Origin: Cheilinus undulatus
Lineage: Eukaryota; Chordata; Actinopteri; Labriformes; Labridae
Length of the DNA: 64,000 nt
Direction of reading: 5' to 3'
Assembly: GCF_018320785.1 (NCBI RefSeq)
Contig: NC_054867.1
Location: 32,057,855-32,121,854, forward strand
Under the pieces are notes generated by a model that ran no database searches, was not told where the DNA came from, and worked only from the letters and a program-made list of their open reading frames with translations. The stretch's first letter is position 1, and every line of letters starts with the position of its first letter. Of this stretch, positions 28,086-41,500 are shown one piece after another. A program made the translations under genes and the position numbers.

Positions 28086-29790
28086 CAGTGCCTATAAAAA
28101 AAATCAGTAATCCCCCTGGATGTTTTACCCTTTTAATGGTTTTATAAATCAATCATGATCAATATAATTTGTCTTTTTTCAAAAAAAAAAATAATACAAA
28201 AAACCCCTTTAATATCAAAGTGGAAACAAATTTCTACTAAGTAATGTCAATCAAACAAAAATATCTGTTGTCAAATAAGTGACTGCATAAATATTCACCC
28301 CCTTTAAAGAGACTGACCTAAGCTACTTGGTCCTAGTGGTCTCAAAACTAGGGAAATTAGGATCATCTGAGTGCAGTGAATGGGTCTCAAGTGATTGTCT
28401 TATAAAGACACCTGTGTCTGGAAGGTCCAGTCGATGGTTAATCAGTATTTCTGGATACCATTACACCATGAAGCCAAAAGAACACTCCAAGCAAGGGCTA
28501 TTGAAAAGTACAAATCAGGGATGGATACATAAAAATTCCAGGGCACTGAACATCCCCCAGAGTTCAGTTAAATCCATCACCAAGAAATGGAAAGAATATG
28601 GCACATGTGTAAATCTGAGACACCTATGACTACTCTGAAGGAGTTACGAGCTTCAGAAGGTGAGATGGGAGAGACTCTGCATACAGCTGTTGCCTGGGTT
28701 CTTCATCAGTCAAAGCTTTACGGGAGAATGGCAAAGAGAAAGACACTGCTGAAGAAATCTCAGATTAAATCTCCACTAGAGTTTGCCTAAAGGCATGTGA
28801 GACACTCCATGGTCAAGAGGAGGAAAGTGCTTTGGTCCGATGAGACCACAGTGGTGCTTTTTGACCATCAGACAAGAAGCTATGTTTAATATTTAACCCT
28901 GCTCATCACCACAAACACATCGTACCCACTGTGAAGCACAGTAGTGGCAGCATCATGCTGTAGGGATGCTTCTCAGCAGCCTGCCCTGGACAGGGATGGG
29001 AATAGATATTTAATTGATATCTATGCCATTATTGATTCTTCTTATTGATTTATTTCTTTATCAGTTCCTTTATTAATTCCTTCCTGTCAATTTTCTTTTT
29101 TGGAAAAAGGAGACTGTATGGATTTTCCCTGTTAACAACTCAAATTTTATTGAGTCTCTTTATCTCTGAATAAGATGTATGCCACTTTCAGTGAGAGTCA
29201 GTGACAAGCACACTTCAATTACTCTCTATTATAAACCTTTTTGATAACTAAAAAATGTTAAACATCAAGTGTTTAGGAGAAGAACATGCCTACATATACA
29301 AAAGTTCTCTTTTTGGTTGAAAAAGTCTCAGTTAAAACAAACTATTTTGTGGATCTTCAAACTTTGAACTTGAATTACAATAAAAAACTACTGCTCATTT
29401 TCTTGAGATGATAAAACTTTGAGATAAAAATAAATCTAGTCTCTGGATCCTAGATCTCTGGACATTGAAAATAAATTAAAATCTTTCCACACTGTGACTT
29501 CCATGTTTACTTCTCTTACTTCCTCAACTTCTCTGTTCTTGTTTGCTTCACACACAGACTCAGTGCTGTGATTGCAGCCAAAGGTGCATCTACTAAATAC
29601 TGTCTTGAAGGGGGTGAATATTTAAGCAGTCACTTATTTTTCATCACTTATTTTTACTTAATTGGCATTATTTTGAAGAAATCTGTTTCACTTTGACACT
29701 AAAGAGTTTTTTCTGTCTTTTTTTGGTAAAAAATGCAAAATTATTCTGACCATGATTAATTTATAAAATCAATACTTTTTATAAGCTCTG
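28086..29790 (+). mobile_element. Tc1-like element, broken and interrupted
   Basis: It starts after TA with CAGTGCCTATAAAAA. The inner terminal repeat TTTATAAATCAATCATGATC reappears inverted near 29755. A transposase N-terminal part is readable (KEHSKQ, LNIPQSSVKSITKKWKEYGT, then MTTLKELRAS in another frame), and later pieces include WSDETT-like and GCFSA-like sequence. From about 28995 to 29570 the expected C-terminal half is replaced by AT-rich DNA beginning GGGATGGGAATAGATA, which looks like an inserted hAT-like fragment. The same Tc1 family starts again at 63475. Confidence 0.75.
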
Positions 29791-30154
29791 TTCATGAAGC
29801 AGATGTGGAAGTGGAAGGAAAAAACTGTAAACATAAGTTTGTCACTGAAAGGGAAAATAAAGAGGAATTATCCATCTAGGAATTGAAGTAGATGATAAAA
29901 CAATAAGAGGGTGGAAGCTTGACAGTGTGGAACAGAAAAGGACTTAAGTTATATGATGAGTTACAGTTTCAACACTTATAACCAGTAAAGCTTAGGTTTG
30001 TTCCAAATCTTAGATATTCTGCATTAAATAAATATTTTGAGAGCATAAGTTGCCGATGCAAAGTGTGTTCACAATGAGAAGAATACTAAAATGCAGTGTA
30101 CTACTCACCTATGGTCATGCACTCTGGGTAAAGACAAAAAAAAAAAAAAAAAAA

Positions 30155-30560
30155 AAAAGATTGTGGATACAAGCGGCTGAAATGAGTTTTCTCCAGAGGG
30201 GGATCTGGACTCAGCCTTAGAGATAGGGTGAGGAGTTTAGACAAATCCAGATGGGATTAGAAGTAGAGCCTCTGCTTGTCCACAACAAATGGAGCAGAGT
30301 TGAGCTAGTTTGGCTATCTGAAAAGGATGCCTCCTGGAGGTCCACCAGGCACATGCAGCTGAGAGAACTCAAGGAAGACCCAGAATGCACTGGAGGGCTT
30401 ATACTGTAAATCCTGTCTGGCCTGGGAACACCCTCAGATCCCCCAGAAGGAGTTGGAGGGTGCTGCCTGTGAGAGGGATGTCTGGGTTGACTTGCTCAAC
30501 CTGCTACCTACGTGACCTGGCCCTGGATAAGAGGAGGAAGATGGATGGATGTTAGCTAAC
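30155..30560 (+). mobile_element. LINE 3' end with C-terminal ORF2 remnant
   Basis: It resembles the end of a common fish non-LTR element. Remnants of the C-terminal ORF2 reading WIQAAEMSFL, then GMPPGR-like and GRPRT(H)W-like stretches, are recognisable but carry stops. It ends in CTGGATAAGAGGAGGAAGAT and GGATGGATG, the characteristic tail. A run of about 24 A residues lies just before it (30135-30158). Confidence 0.7.
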
Positions 30561-31279
30561 AGCATCCGCTTGCTATCTACAAGCTACTAGCATCAGCAGC
30601 ACAGTTTAACAAAGAATAAGGCATTTAAAGTGAAATAAGTAAACTTTCTTTGAGAGAAAAATATATTTAAAAAACAAGTTAAATGAATTTATCACTGGGT
30701 GAAAATAGCTGTCAAATGTTAGAGATAATTGCCTGACATCTGTTTGCAATTCGTTGTAAAAAAAAGAAAGCAGAAGGGAAAGGAAGCAGTTAGATTGTCA
30801 TCATCTCCTGTAAGTGCAAAACAGTAGTCCGCAAGTTGCAACAACACGACTCTGTTTAGATGGTGCTGTCTCACACTGAAGTAAACTAATGGAGGTATGC
30901 AATTAGGAACACAGAGTTCTTTGGCGATAGAAAACCACCAAACATAGAGTCTGACACGTGAATTTTTCAGAATATATTTTTAAAATAAGTGTGATTATTT
31001 CAATTTTTTGTTAGTTTAATTTTTAGCCAAACAGCAATGAACACTGGCTGGAGGGCCCCTGGGAATTTTCCCCAGGGTCCCTAAAGACTCCAGAGCCGCC
31101 GTTGCATTTTAACCCTTCAAACTTAAAATGTTGTCAGAGAAATATGAATCTGATTTTTTTTAAAAATCAGTTGTTGAACAAAACGTATATTCATAAATGC
31201 TTCTTTGGTGTAAGTAACTTTTTGTTGTTGTTAATGTAGTTTTTTGTGCCTCTTGAGCCTCTACTAAAGGTGTTACATC

Positions 31280-31946
31280 CACGGGTGGAGCCAGAAGAGT
31301 TTGATATCAGGGGCTTAGCCCAAACCTAGGGGGGTCCTGATGTGTGCTTCCCAGAAAGTTTTTACTCATCAGGTAGTTGTGTGTACTATTTTCCAGCAAT
31401 ATTAAATACAAATTTAGATTTTAAACACCAGCAAATGTGTACATCTTTGGGCATGAATAATGCAGTTCCACCTTAAAGAAAGTGTTTCTATCATTCTAAA
31501 ACCATAATATGCTGTATTAAAGATCAATAATTTGCACTTCTTCTTATTAAAAAGGGGTAGAAACTTACTGATATTATTATTTTTAATGTTCATAACATGA
31601 AACAGATTTAAGGTTTAGTGTAAAAGTTTCCAGTTGGCATTCTTCATTATTAAAAATAACATTAAAATAAATGGTGGGTTTCTCAATTTATTTTTATTTT
31701 CATGAATACAGAAAATTTTTATCTAATTTGATGTTATAACTAATTTTGATATTGTGGTATAAGCTCTAACAAGTTGAAAAAAGTTTGATTTTATACCGTT
31801 TGCCTACAAAAGTAAGATTTCCACACCCTTTTGTATACTATAAATGATTTTGTTGTGCATTTATTTGTCATAACACTAAGCAGAAGAAACCAGCTTAAAA
31901 CATTCAGGGCTCAAACCCTATGAGGCACCCCCTTGCTCCGCCTATG
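31280..31946. mobile_element. hAT-type non-autonomous transposon with exact 8-bp target duplication
   Basis: GTTACATC flanks the element exactly on both sides (31272-31279 and 31947-31954). The tips are inverted copies: CACGGGTGGAGC at the left, and CATAGGCGGAGC as the complement of the right. It is 667 bp long, AT-rich inside and has no coding capacity. An 8-bp duplication with CA-starting tips fits the hAT superfamily. The perfect duplication suggests a fairly recent insertion or good preservation. Confidence 0.85.
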
Positions 31947-32149
31947 GTTACATCTTAATTATCTTATTTAATTTGTGTACAGGATGTAGAATGTATTGGA
32001 ATAGATAAAATAGGTCATGGAGAAGGACACTCACTCTTTATTATCCCCAAATTTCAATAAGCTAAGAGGCACCTGAGTAATTGAACGAACAAATTAGATG
32101 GGATGATCGCGAGAAGAAATGACAAAAATATTTCATTAAAATGTACACG

Positions 32150-32554
32150 AGACGATACCCGTCACTCCTCCCCCTCCCATCTCCCTCCCTGTTTCTAATT
32201 GGTCAGCCTCTGACAGGATTACACGAGTTTCCTCAATTGAACACACAGAAGTTAAACGCTCGGACACCCTGAGGTCTACTCTGCTGCTCCTGACTAACAA
32301 AGTTAAAACAAGTCAGCTCGATCCCGGTGACTATCCTGCGCGTGTATCTGTGGAACTGATGTGTTAAAGTGACACGAGTGGGCTTCAGGTCTGCTGTGCT
32401 GCTATCACTGGATTAAATGTTTCGTGTGCTGCTGATGGTTTCTGCTGCTACTCGACCTGCAGCCTCCAACACTAATGACTAATGTGGCTCCTGAATGCAC
32501 GCCTGCGTTGACGTGAAGACAAAGTTTATGTATTTTTGACTTCAAGTCGTCACG
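32150..32554 (+). promoter_or_regulatory. tgfa promoter and 5' UTR region
   Basis: A stretch of CCTCCCCCTCCC-type sequence (32166-32195), followed by an inverted CCAAT box (TAATTGG near 32198), precedes a moderately GC-rich leader up to the start codon at 32555. I saw no clear TATA box. The exact start of transcription is unknown. Confidence 0.4.
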
Positions 32555-35500
32555 ATGACTCGAATTTTCTGGGATGCTATTTTTCTTTTAAGTGGTGAGT
32601 AATTGACTTAGCATAAAAATACGCTTTTTGTATGGGAAATATAGATCTTTGGTATTGTCCAATGTTATTCTGCAATCAATATCAACCCACTGGATCACGC
32701 CCTACATGTACTGGGAACCACAAATTCCTTCTTTTGCTAAGTGTTTATGCAAGGCAAACATGATTGATTTTTTCATATGTTTGACCTCATTATGCTCATT
32801 CTAATTTTGTTTATCATCCATGATGGTATTCAGATAAAGTGGGTGTGCTGTTTGGGTGGATGTCTGTGTGGTTTATACTTTCACAGTGTGGGAAAAAAAC
32901 AACTATAATTCATCAGATGTCTTAGTTTGTCTATTTCTTGAATAAGCCAGCCTCTCTGTGCTGTTTTCAGACTCTGGTTGTGGTTGCGTGTCTTCTCAGA
33001 GGGGACCTGCTGTATTTATAGTGCTTTGGTCTCATCCTTTAAGTGCATGCTTGACCCTGTTACTATTGTTGGGTACCAGTTACTCAATGAAGCATCGATA
33101 TCACATTGAAAATATGGTCCTGTACTCATAAGTGTACATTAAGGGATGACTGGGATGACCCTGCATGATGTAGTGTGGTGTGTGACCTGTGGTTTTCCTT
33201 TGGGATGCATTTTTTATTTGTTTAAAGGATAATGGGCCCATCCCTTTTGTTCTTCTAAATGATGGTACTTTGGGCAAATTGGTGGCTCTCAAGGGTCTAT
33301 TTTTGACCTAGTGTTTTTTTATTTTTCACAACAGGATGACTTTTTATTCTCCCTGCAGGTTCCCTCTTTACGTTCGGAGCAGGGCCAAGCAATTCAGCAG
33401 TCATCGAAGCTAGCATTTCCATAAAGACAAACTCTACTAATGCTCTGAACAGCTCGACAAGCAGCTCTGAAACCACCACAAGCAGAAGCACGACTATGAC
33501 AACCTTAGCAGCAACTACAACCAACACTCCTCCAGTTACAGGTAGACCTAACTTCTCTTTGTCATGCATGTTAAGGCTCAAACAATTTCAGAAATATGAC
33601 TGTACTTTTGTTTGACATTTTATGAAGATTTCTATCCATTTTGCTTCAGTTTCAGGCTTTCCTGATAGATTTATCCTCCTGCTGTTTTTACATCAATACT
33701 AGATAATTTTTTTAAAGTCTGCTTCTTTCTCTCTCTGCAGTTTTCTTTACATTTGGAGCAGAACCAACAACTGTTGAAGCAACCATTTCAGTCAACACAT
33801 CTTCCTCCCCTGCTGTGAACACCTCTGTAACAAGCAGCAGTGGGAGCATGACCACCACCGCCACCACCACAACGACAACAACCAACATCCCTCCAGTTAA
33901 AAGTATGTCATATCATGTTTGGATGCAAGGGAATGCTGACGGCTTGTTTCCCTGTATTTCAGATAAAACTGTCCTTATTGCTGCCCTTGATCCTCTCTGA
34001 CTGCATTGCTGCTCTCCCAGCCAGATTTCTCCAAACAGTAAATCTTCCCATTGAGCTGCAGTGCATGCGGACAGTGTGGGGCTCACTGATAATTGATCCT
34101 CTTAGCATGAGCAAGGGCAGCAATTGTGATATATTAAAGGTTATGAGCTGTATACATGAGCAAGGCATCCACCCATTTCAAGCAGTATTGAATTATTATT
34201 ATTATTGTGAGAAAAGCACCTTAACGTGCCCAAGAGGGCTGGTTTCCATCTCAGTGTCCCTCCTGTCTGGCTGCCAAAATCACATGGGAAGAGAGCGAGG
34301 TTGGTAGGCAGATGCCTCAGGGACAACAGAGGGCTTTCACAGAGTCTGAAAGAAGGAGACAATACATGTAGGCTGCAATCCAAAAGCCCATTTACCGATG
34401 GAATGGGAGTGTGTGACGAAGGCTGTAATGCAGATATCTGTCTGCATGTTCATCCTCCTTCTCACCCTGAATGTCACACTGAGCATCTGTTTCCATTCCC
34501 GGTGAACACTTGACTTTTGTTAGGCACAGTTATGCAGGAATTTGTCTGACTGTACAGCTGACCTGTAAGATATGTCCCGTTTTTGTTGATGTGATGTCTT
34601 TTGTCATGAGTGAAAACTGAGACAGCTGCGTTGAAAAAATGGTTTTAATTCCTGCTATAGATCTGTGAACTCTCCTGAGGCCAATGATGTGGGTTAAATG
34701 GACAGAGGGTTTTGTTTGCGATGTCCCACTGAGACTTCTTCTTGGGTCTGATTGTCCCTCCCAGGTACGGATAGAGTTGTAAGCCAGTGCAAATCCACAT
34801 GCAACTGGTTACAAAAGGCTTCAGTGTGCCGCTGGTGGCGTGGGTGTCAGCTTTAGGATTTAGTGCATGCTGTTGTTTTAGGTCTCTGCAGGCTTAGGTT
34901 ATTTTTAGATTTATGATATTCACCTCTGATATGATGTGGATCAGACTGATTGTACTCAGATTATATTTGATAACGTTATTGAGGGTAGAATTCATGCCTT
35001 CAAGGACCTCTAACACTGGGCGGGTCTGCCAAAGCATTGGAAGTTTCTCTAACACATCTTAGAAAACCTTACTAGCTTACACTCTGCCTTTAAAAATGGC
35101 CTTCCTGCTAAATACTAGGGTTTGGTCAATGATCAGCCTCAGCAATTATTAAGGCTGAAATCTGGCATTTGGCTGATTATTGGTATTGGCATTCTAATTT
35201 ACTAATAATCAATCAAATTAATTAATCAAAAAGTGTGCCTCTTTGGTTCCACTGCAAAGGGTGTCTTCTCCTCTGGCTTTATTTTCACTCTCAGTCTCAT
35301 CAGATTGCCTTCATACAACACAGTCTGATTGGTTAGATGTCACATGAGTGCTAGCCAATCAACATTCAAGCTGGACACCACTGACACAGTAAGGGTATGG
35401 TGTCACTTCCTGTTTTCTTGCTGCTACTGTGTTGCTCTGTGCTATTAGACCTAGGGATAACTTTTTTTAGAATGCAATTTTACCTTTGGCACATTAGTAA

Positions 35501-38500
35501 ATTTGTTGGTCAAAATAAATGAGTATGGGTTCCAAATATCAGTTAGCAGTCTCATAAACTACCAATAATCAATATTGGAATTGGCCCTGAAAAACCAATA
35601 TCAATGGACCCCCTACCAAATACTACATTGTTGTTGTTTATGTGAGGAAATAATAGCCTTTTATGGTATTGGAAATAATTAACCCTTGGAAAATGTTTTG
35701 GATTAAAGGGTGGGACATTTCTGGCTCCAAATATGTTTTTTTTTCTTCAGTAATTTCCACGATAGTGCTTCTGACATCAATAAGAGCATAAAGAACAGAT
35801 GATAACTGTTAAAGGAAGAAGTAAAAAAACAGAAGGATAATGACAGACAGCAATGGAAAAAAGATCAAGGATTAAGTGTGGTAAGAGTTGAAAATGACAC
35901 CAAATGTCTGCCTAACCTGACACGTCAGATAAACTGTTTCACATATCCATTGATATATTTCACTCCCATATGGACTGCAGTGCATAGGTGGTGTTGTGGC
36001 TGGACAGAACCTTTGAGAAATAATTTGGTGGGTGATTGGACAAGCATTCTGTCATATTCATTACAGTCGAATCAGAGCAACAAGACATATGAGGTGGTGG
36101 GTATGTATTTCCCCTGTGACTAAATTGCATAACATGAACTTGATAGGCACCCATTATCACTGTTCAGTATCAGCGGGGCCAGTTAGGGAATCAGACTCAT
36201 GCCGAAGCTGGTCAGGTAAAGGGCAAAAACATCTTTTCTACCAAGTGAAGTTTTCAGTGTGGTTCTTTGCTCTTCTTTTAATAAAGAAATGTTGTTCAGT
36301 TCTAAAGCTGACAGTATAGCTACATCCAAGCAACTAATAAGAGCAACCATCTGGTTACTTTGCCCTCAAGATGCCAGACCTGCCCTTTTCTGGCTGACAA
36401 CTGAATGAACAGTAGTAAATGGGAAAGACTGGGCCACTTGGAATTTAAAAGCTCAAAATATGAAAACCATATGGTGTAACAGTTGAGAGCCTAAATCCAA
36501 TCTGCAAGTCAGTCTGGCTTCAGATTGTTCATTTCTGATGGCCATGCTCACAGAGCGTTCATCTGAGCCACCATATATCTCAGAATGGAAATACACACTA
36601 TAAAACTTAGGATATCAAACTGGATTAAACTTCCCTTTATGATTTGTTTGTTTGTTTGTTTGGATCCCCATTAGCTTAAGCATCAGCTGTAAGCTATTCT
36701 TCCTGGGGTCCACAGTTTACATTGTGACAATACAATTTATAAAATCAGAAATCACAGTACACAAACATAAGACAATACATCACACCGCACCAACAGAACA
36801 AACATTTCAACAATTACAACTCACTCACACAAAGTCAAAGACAACAGACATTACAGTTGCTCTGAGTGACTCTAAAGAATAGACATTAGCAAGTCCATGT
36901 ATTCAACAAAGTATTCAGAATTATAATTGGCTACCAAAGTTTCTTAGGAGATAATATATTTTCAGGGATTGTTTAAAACTTTAAAGAGTATTATGTTGTT
37001 TAATATCATTTGGAAGCAAGTTCCATTCCTGCATTTCTCTGTATGTTACTGAGCGCTGAGCTGATGAAGTCTTTACTTTAGGCAAAATAAAACAATCTCT
37101 AACAGCATGCCTGATAGAGTAATGATGTATATCTGTACTAAAGGAGAGCTTTTCATATAAATTTAAAGGGGTTTTAGTTGTTATGACATTCCGTAAGAAG
37201 ACCATCAGTGCATATATTTTTAATTTCAAACCATGAGAGACTTTCATGCATTTTCCTGACATTAGACCTAAACCCGCATGACAGCTACACATGCAGCCAT
37301 ATTCTTATTCTGGTTATAGTAAGAGTTAAGGTAACAGTTAGGATACCAAACGTTAAAAGTTAAAAGCCTGACTGGCAAAAATTAAATACAAAACGTTAAA
37401 TAAAGTCGATTAAACAGTCTGCTTACAGGAAAGAAGCTCCTCCATGTAAAGATTCCAATGCAGCTAGCATAGCTTGCATAGCTCTGTTAGCTGTGCAAGC
37501 TATGTTGTCAAAATAGCTGAAGCTAAGCTCACAAAAAATCGACAAACTATGTAAGCTATGTATCTACATTAGCTGTGTAGCTAAGTTAGCTTTAGCTACA
37601 TTTGCCAAAATGTACATTACTAAAGCTAACTCAGCTACATCAGCTTATGTAGTAATGTTAATTAAGCTAACAAAGCTAAAACAAGCAATTGTCAAGTATA
37701 ACTACTTCTAAAATGGGTCTATACATAATTTAATCCTATATTAGACTTATGACCTTGTTTAATTTAATCTATGAAATGTTTCTTAGTGTGTAATGTTTGC
37801 AATGTGGTTATTTTTTGAATGTAACTGCCAGATCTTGTTTATTAATTACAACACTGGATAAAAAAAAAATCTAAAACTAGAAATTCGTTGAACAGCAAAT
37901 GGCACTTGCTTTCTGAGGTATATGGTGTCTCAGATGAACGGTCTGTGAGAGTGACCTTCAGAAATGCATCAGATGAGCATCTGTTCAGACTCTCTCTATC
38001 AAACTGGACAAACGGCCTCATCTTTTGACCTGAGATGTCATAAATCAACATCACATGCCTTGCGTGTGTTGATACTAACACTTTGAACGTGGTTTGAATG
38101 TTAAGTTTGTAAATGTTAGAATCTGTTTAAGCAGGCAGACTAACCCTCCTGCTGTCACAGAGCTGCTGCTAGCTTAAAGTCAGTAAAACCACAGCACGGG
38201 TGTCATATTTAACCACTGTACCTTTCTCTAGTTTCAGCCCAGAGACACAGAGCTCTTCTTTTACACTCCTTTGTCATTTGAGAACAAAAAAATGCCTTAA
38301 ATGATGGCTTTTAATTGTTAAAGACACAAAAGACATCAAACTAGCCTTTAATCCCATTGTTTTCTGTTCACTCTTGGGCAGTGATCATCAGCTGGTGGGC
38401 TGGGGGCCTGGTCAGGACCCCAAAGCTTCCCATCCGGCCCCCAACAGACTTTTAAATTCTGAAAACATATGCTTTTTAGAGAACCCTTGGTCTTTATATC

Positions 38501-41500
38501 CCTATTTATTTCTTTTTTTTGTGTGTGTGTGTGGGGGGGGGCTTTTTATGCCTTTAATTGATAGCGAAGGTCAGTGGATAGAATCGGAAACAGGAATGAG
38601 AGAGCTGGGGAGAGACATTCGGGATAGTGCCACAGGCCGGATTAGAACCCAGGCTGACCCCGTATGTGGAGTGCGCCTTAAACCTCTAGGACACCTGCAC
38701 CCCTTTACATCCCTGTTACTATTAAATGAACCCTAAAAAACAATCAATATTGAAACCGTTCTATCAGGACAGAGGTTTGACCCATTTTTACAGAAATCCA
38801 TCTGTCAGCTGTCATTTGTAAAGATGATGCATGATAAACACCACCTCATCGTTCAAGTCACAAGTTTTGTTGTCAACTTTCCACTTCACACTCTTAGAGA
38901 GTGCAGTTTTCCCTGATTGAGATTTAAAAGAAAATACCTTTTTCCTGCTTGTATTTTTTACCAATCAGGACACAACATAGTGGTATCAAACCCAGTGACA
39001 GACATCATGGAAATACTAATACTAAAACAATAATATGTTAATTACCCCAAAACATGTATTTTATTTAGCTTATTTTAAAGTCTGGCCCCCACAGTGTCTG
39101 CCAAAACAAAATCTGCCCATGTACAAATGTAGTTGATGACACCTGCTCTAGAGTCTTGTTTTCTCTCAAATGGGGGCGCGGTCACTGGAGAGTGGAGATG
39201 ATGTTGCTGTGCTCATATCAATAGCCTCACCAGCAGCAGCCATTGTTTACAGGCTTGCAGTACAACTAAATCCAGCCCACAGCTAACACCTCCCTCTCCT
39301 TAAATGACACTAATGGGCCCATTCATTCTCAGACAAAACGCAACATTCTCAGATTATAGCTTTGCAAGATGGATCTACCTGATGGCAGACATGGAATCTT
39401 GCCAGTTCATCAGTTTTGCAAGGTTATGTCAGATCTCCCTCTCTGACCAATCAAAATCTAAAAGGGGCAAGACTTATGATCCCAGCTTTGTCAACAACAA
39501 TGGTGGAGGAGAAACTGCTCTGACTCTTATATTTGAGGGTAACGTGTCCAGGTCAACAGCTGCAAATACAAGGAAAGCATTTCTTTGCATTATAATAAAG
39601 AAAAATACTAAGCCCAGTGTGTTATTTGACCTAGCAACAATAAACCCTGGTGAGAAGTGCTCTAAAACCAAGGCTGTGGGCACTACCTGTGCAAAAAAGG
39701 GGGCTGTGGTCAGTTGACCTTTCTAGGGTTTATATTCCTCAGCTAAACAGATATCTTGATTTATCGATTGCTTTGGAAAAAGTATCTGCTAAATGACTTT
39801 GTAACATTGTTTCATGATATTGTCTTTATAATGGGTTGTGTGTGTTGTATCATACTATGAATTATCCTGTGACTTCCACCCCTTGCTGGTACATTTTCAT
39901 GAAATTGCTGACAATTTATTGTCTTACCTGTTTACAGAGTTTGTTGCAGCAGCTGTTCGGTCTCATTTTGATGACTGTCCTGACTCCCACCGCCATTTCT
40001 GCTTAAATGGCATGTGTCGATTCCTAATATTAGAGGAGACGCCTGCATGTGTGTAAGTTTATGCTATATTAAATGTTAAATTCCAACTTGTTTCAGTCAA
40101 CTTTGGCCACTTGAAATTTGGAGTTGCAAAATTATGTCAATTAAAAAAGGGCAACAAGTGAAATCTAACATTTTGGATTGATTTGTTTGAGAATAAAGCG
40201 CAGTAATGCTATAAGGCGCTGATTCTGGTGTTTATGTTTCTGAAGAGGCAGGAGAACACACATGCTTTATTTTTATTTTTCATTAAACTGCCAATGTGAG
40301 GAACTTTTGGGTTGTATTGACTACTATGCACGTTGTGAGCAGAAAAAGAGGGCTTTTTTTGTCTGAACATCTTGTCTTTTTACATATTAGTGGTAATTTC
40401 TGACAAATGATCTCATAGATCCTTATTTTTAAAGCCCATCGTCAAAGTAACAATGACTCTTTGACAAAGAAAGTGTGTCTTGGCTCCCTTTAAGTAATTT
40501 TATCCGACTCCCATCACCAGGGATGATGCAAAAGGAATAATCTGTCTTGTTGCTAATGAACTAGCTTGCTTTTGTAGCTCATATAGAGGCATCAGTTTGT
40601 TGTCTTTTACTAACCATCCAAAATCTCGTCACAGGGGCTTTAATTTACTAAATAAAATAATAATCATACCTGTAGTCAGTATCATCAAAGTACTGTAAAA
40701 ACCCAACTTGAAGAGTTGGAGTTTTCCATCTGCCTGTCAAATTGCAATTCTATATTCTGTTAATTCCCTTCTTCTGTTAGTTATTTTCAAAAAATTTTGC
40801 GATGTTATTTTGTCTCTCTTCCAGGTGCCATCCAGGCTTTGTAGGGATGAGGTGTGAGCATGCAGACCTGCTGGCTGTAGTAGCAACAAACCACAGACAG
40901 CAGACGGTGGCCACGGTGCTGGTGTTGTGTGTGATTGGATGTGTTCTCACCATGTTCGTGTGTACACTCCTACAGTAAGTCTCTACCGTTATTTCTGAAT
41001 ATTTTTCATTGCACAAAGCTTAGAGGGACAAAAACAGCTGAAATATGCAAACTGTACAGTAAGTAATTCTAAATAATAAAACTGATGATTTTTTCAGGAT
41101 TTTGAATACCTGTGTGTTTTGTTGTGCAGCTGCTGGTGGAGGCAGGACTGTCGCAGGCAGAGGCACGCACATCACTACGCCACAGAGAAGCACAGATCAT
41201 CTTTCTATCCTTCTGAGAGTGGTACTTTATTAATTCTGTCAATAAGATTATTTCCAAGATAGCCTATCCATGAACAGAGCAGTTTTTAAATGTGTACTTA
41301 AAAGAAATTGATTTGACAATGAAGAATTAGATTATTTAGATTAAATACTACATAAATAATGTTTTTATTTTCCCAATAGCTTACAAAGTAAAAAAAAAAA
41401 AAAACAACTTTACATGTGTGGGAGCATTTTGAAGAAGTTTGAGATCTCAAAAAGGTAAAATGCAAGTTACATCAACAGCTTTTGTCAGACCGCTCGACTG

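Noticed and set aside
30135-30158. Run of about 24 A residues, considered as a processed-gene tail
   Set aside because: No gene-derived sequence precedes it. It lies just before a LINE 3' end and looks like simple sequence.
39304-39717. Open frame of 137 codons on the plus strand in a tgfa intron
   Set aside because: It overlaps a partial copy of dispersed repeat R, has no family resemblance and lies between well-placed tgfa exons.
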